The notes beneath the pieces are model-generated. The model had not been told where the DNA came from. It did no database searches and saw only the letters and a list, made by a program, of their open reading frames with translations. The position numbers were made by a program, and so were the translations under genes. 6,015 nucleotides of DNA, taken from contig DKDD01000212.1 in assembly GCA_002451715.1 (NCBI GenBank), positions 1-6,015 of the forward strand, read 5' to 3'. This document shows, in pieces, positions 5,879 to 6,015 of the stretch (position 1 is its first letter; each line of letters starts with the position of its first letter). This DNA is from Ruminococcaceae bacterium UBA6857 (GTDB lineage: Bacteria; Bacillota; Clostridia; Oscillospirales; Acutalibacteraceae).

Positions 5879-6015
5879 TCACTTCGTCTTTTTGAAAAGG
5901 ATTTTTGAACCGTTTCCGTGTTTGGTAACCTGGTTCATCGGAATATCAAGTTCACGCGCAAGAATTTCAACAACCTTTGAGCCGCAGAAACCGCCCTGGC
6001 ATCTGCCCATTCCGG
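5879..6015 (-). CDS. GlpA-like FAD dehydrogenase, C-terminal end (partial)
   Basis: Only the last 44 residues are inside the window; the gene begins beyond the right edge. The fragment starts GMGRCQGGFCGSKVVEIL and contains a C-x4-C pair (fragment residues 5 and 10). It ends in a basic tail (ILFKKTK) before TGA at 5879-5881. This matches the BFD-like [2Fe-2S]-binding tail of GlpA-type anaerobic glycerol-3-phosphate dehydrogenases, in which R-x-GMGRCQGGFC is characteristic. The usual tail has four cysteines, and the earlier pair would lie outside the window. Such enzymes oxidise glycerol 3-phosphate to dihydroxyacetone phosphate with FAD. The next gene starts 11 nt after its stop. A related FAD dehydrogenase with the same tail (for example a sarcosine-oxidase-alpha-like or hydrogen-cyanide-synthase-like protein) remains possible until the N-terminal part is read. 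Confidence 0.82.
   Translation of the reverse strand, partial: GMGRCQGGFCGSKVVEILARELDIPMNQVTKHGNGSKILFKKTK

Overview
The window looks like a chromosomal segment from an anaerobic Firmicute, most likely a Clostridia (Oscillospiraceae/Ruminococcaceae-like) gut-type bacterium. This rests on strong GGAGG-type ribosome binding sites on every gene, sigma-A-like promoters, moderate GC, and a glycerol-3-phosphate-type flavoenzyme/DUF1667 gene set typical of anaerobic Firmicutes and Thermotogae. The taxonomic call is an inference; there is no rRNA or other marker gene here.

Layout. Positions 1-232 are an intergenic repeat region: two copies of a 24-bp repeat enclose two tandem 50-bp units, each able to fold into small hairpins. 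A pnuC-type vitamin-precursor transporter (minus strand, 233-937) follows, with its own promoter near 1090-1118 and an unusually structured leader of about 145 nt. Divergent from it is a MATE-family efflux pump (plus strand, 1306-2712) with an extended -10 promoter and a palindrome just downstream of the predicted start. The pump converges on a minus-strand gene cluster, with a 12-bp-stem bidirectional terminator between them.

The minus-strand cluster, in transcription order from the right edge, is: the C-terminal end of a GlpA-like flavoprotein dehydrogenase carrying a Cys-rich [2Fe-2S] tail; a pyridine-nucleotide/FAD oxidoreductase; a DUF1667 five-cysteine protein; and, after a 99-bp gap filled by a long hairpin, an MFS transporter. 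The first three genes are tightly packed (gaps of 11 and 4 nt). They read as one multi-subunit redox enzyme, probably an anaerobic glycerol-3-phosphate dehydrogenase in which the small proteins take the place of GlpB/GlpC. The MFS protein is a plausible importer for the substrate or a related compound, but its substrate cannot be read from sequence.

No insertion sequence, prophage gene, CRISPR array, tRNA or rRNA was seen. Protein content is ordinary. The most interesting parts are non-coding: the pnuC leader, the hairpin repeat array at the left edge, and the long hairpin inside the redox/MFS cluster.
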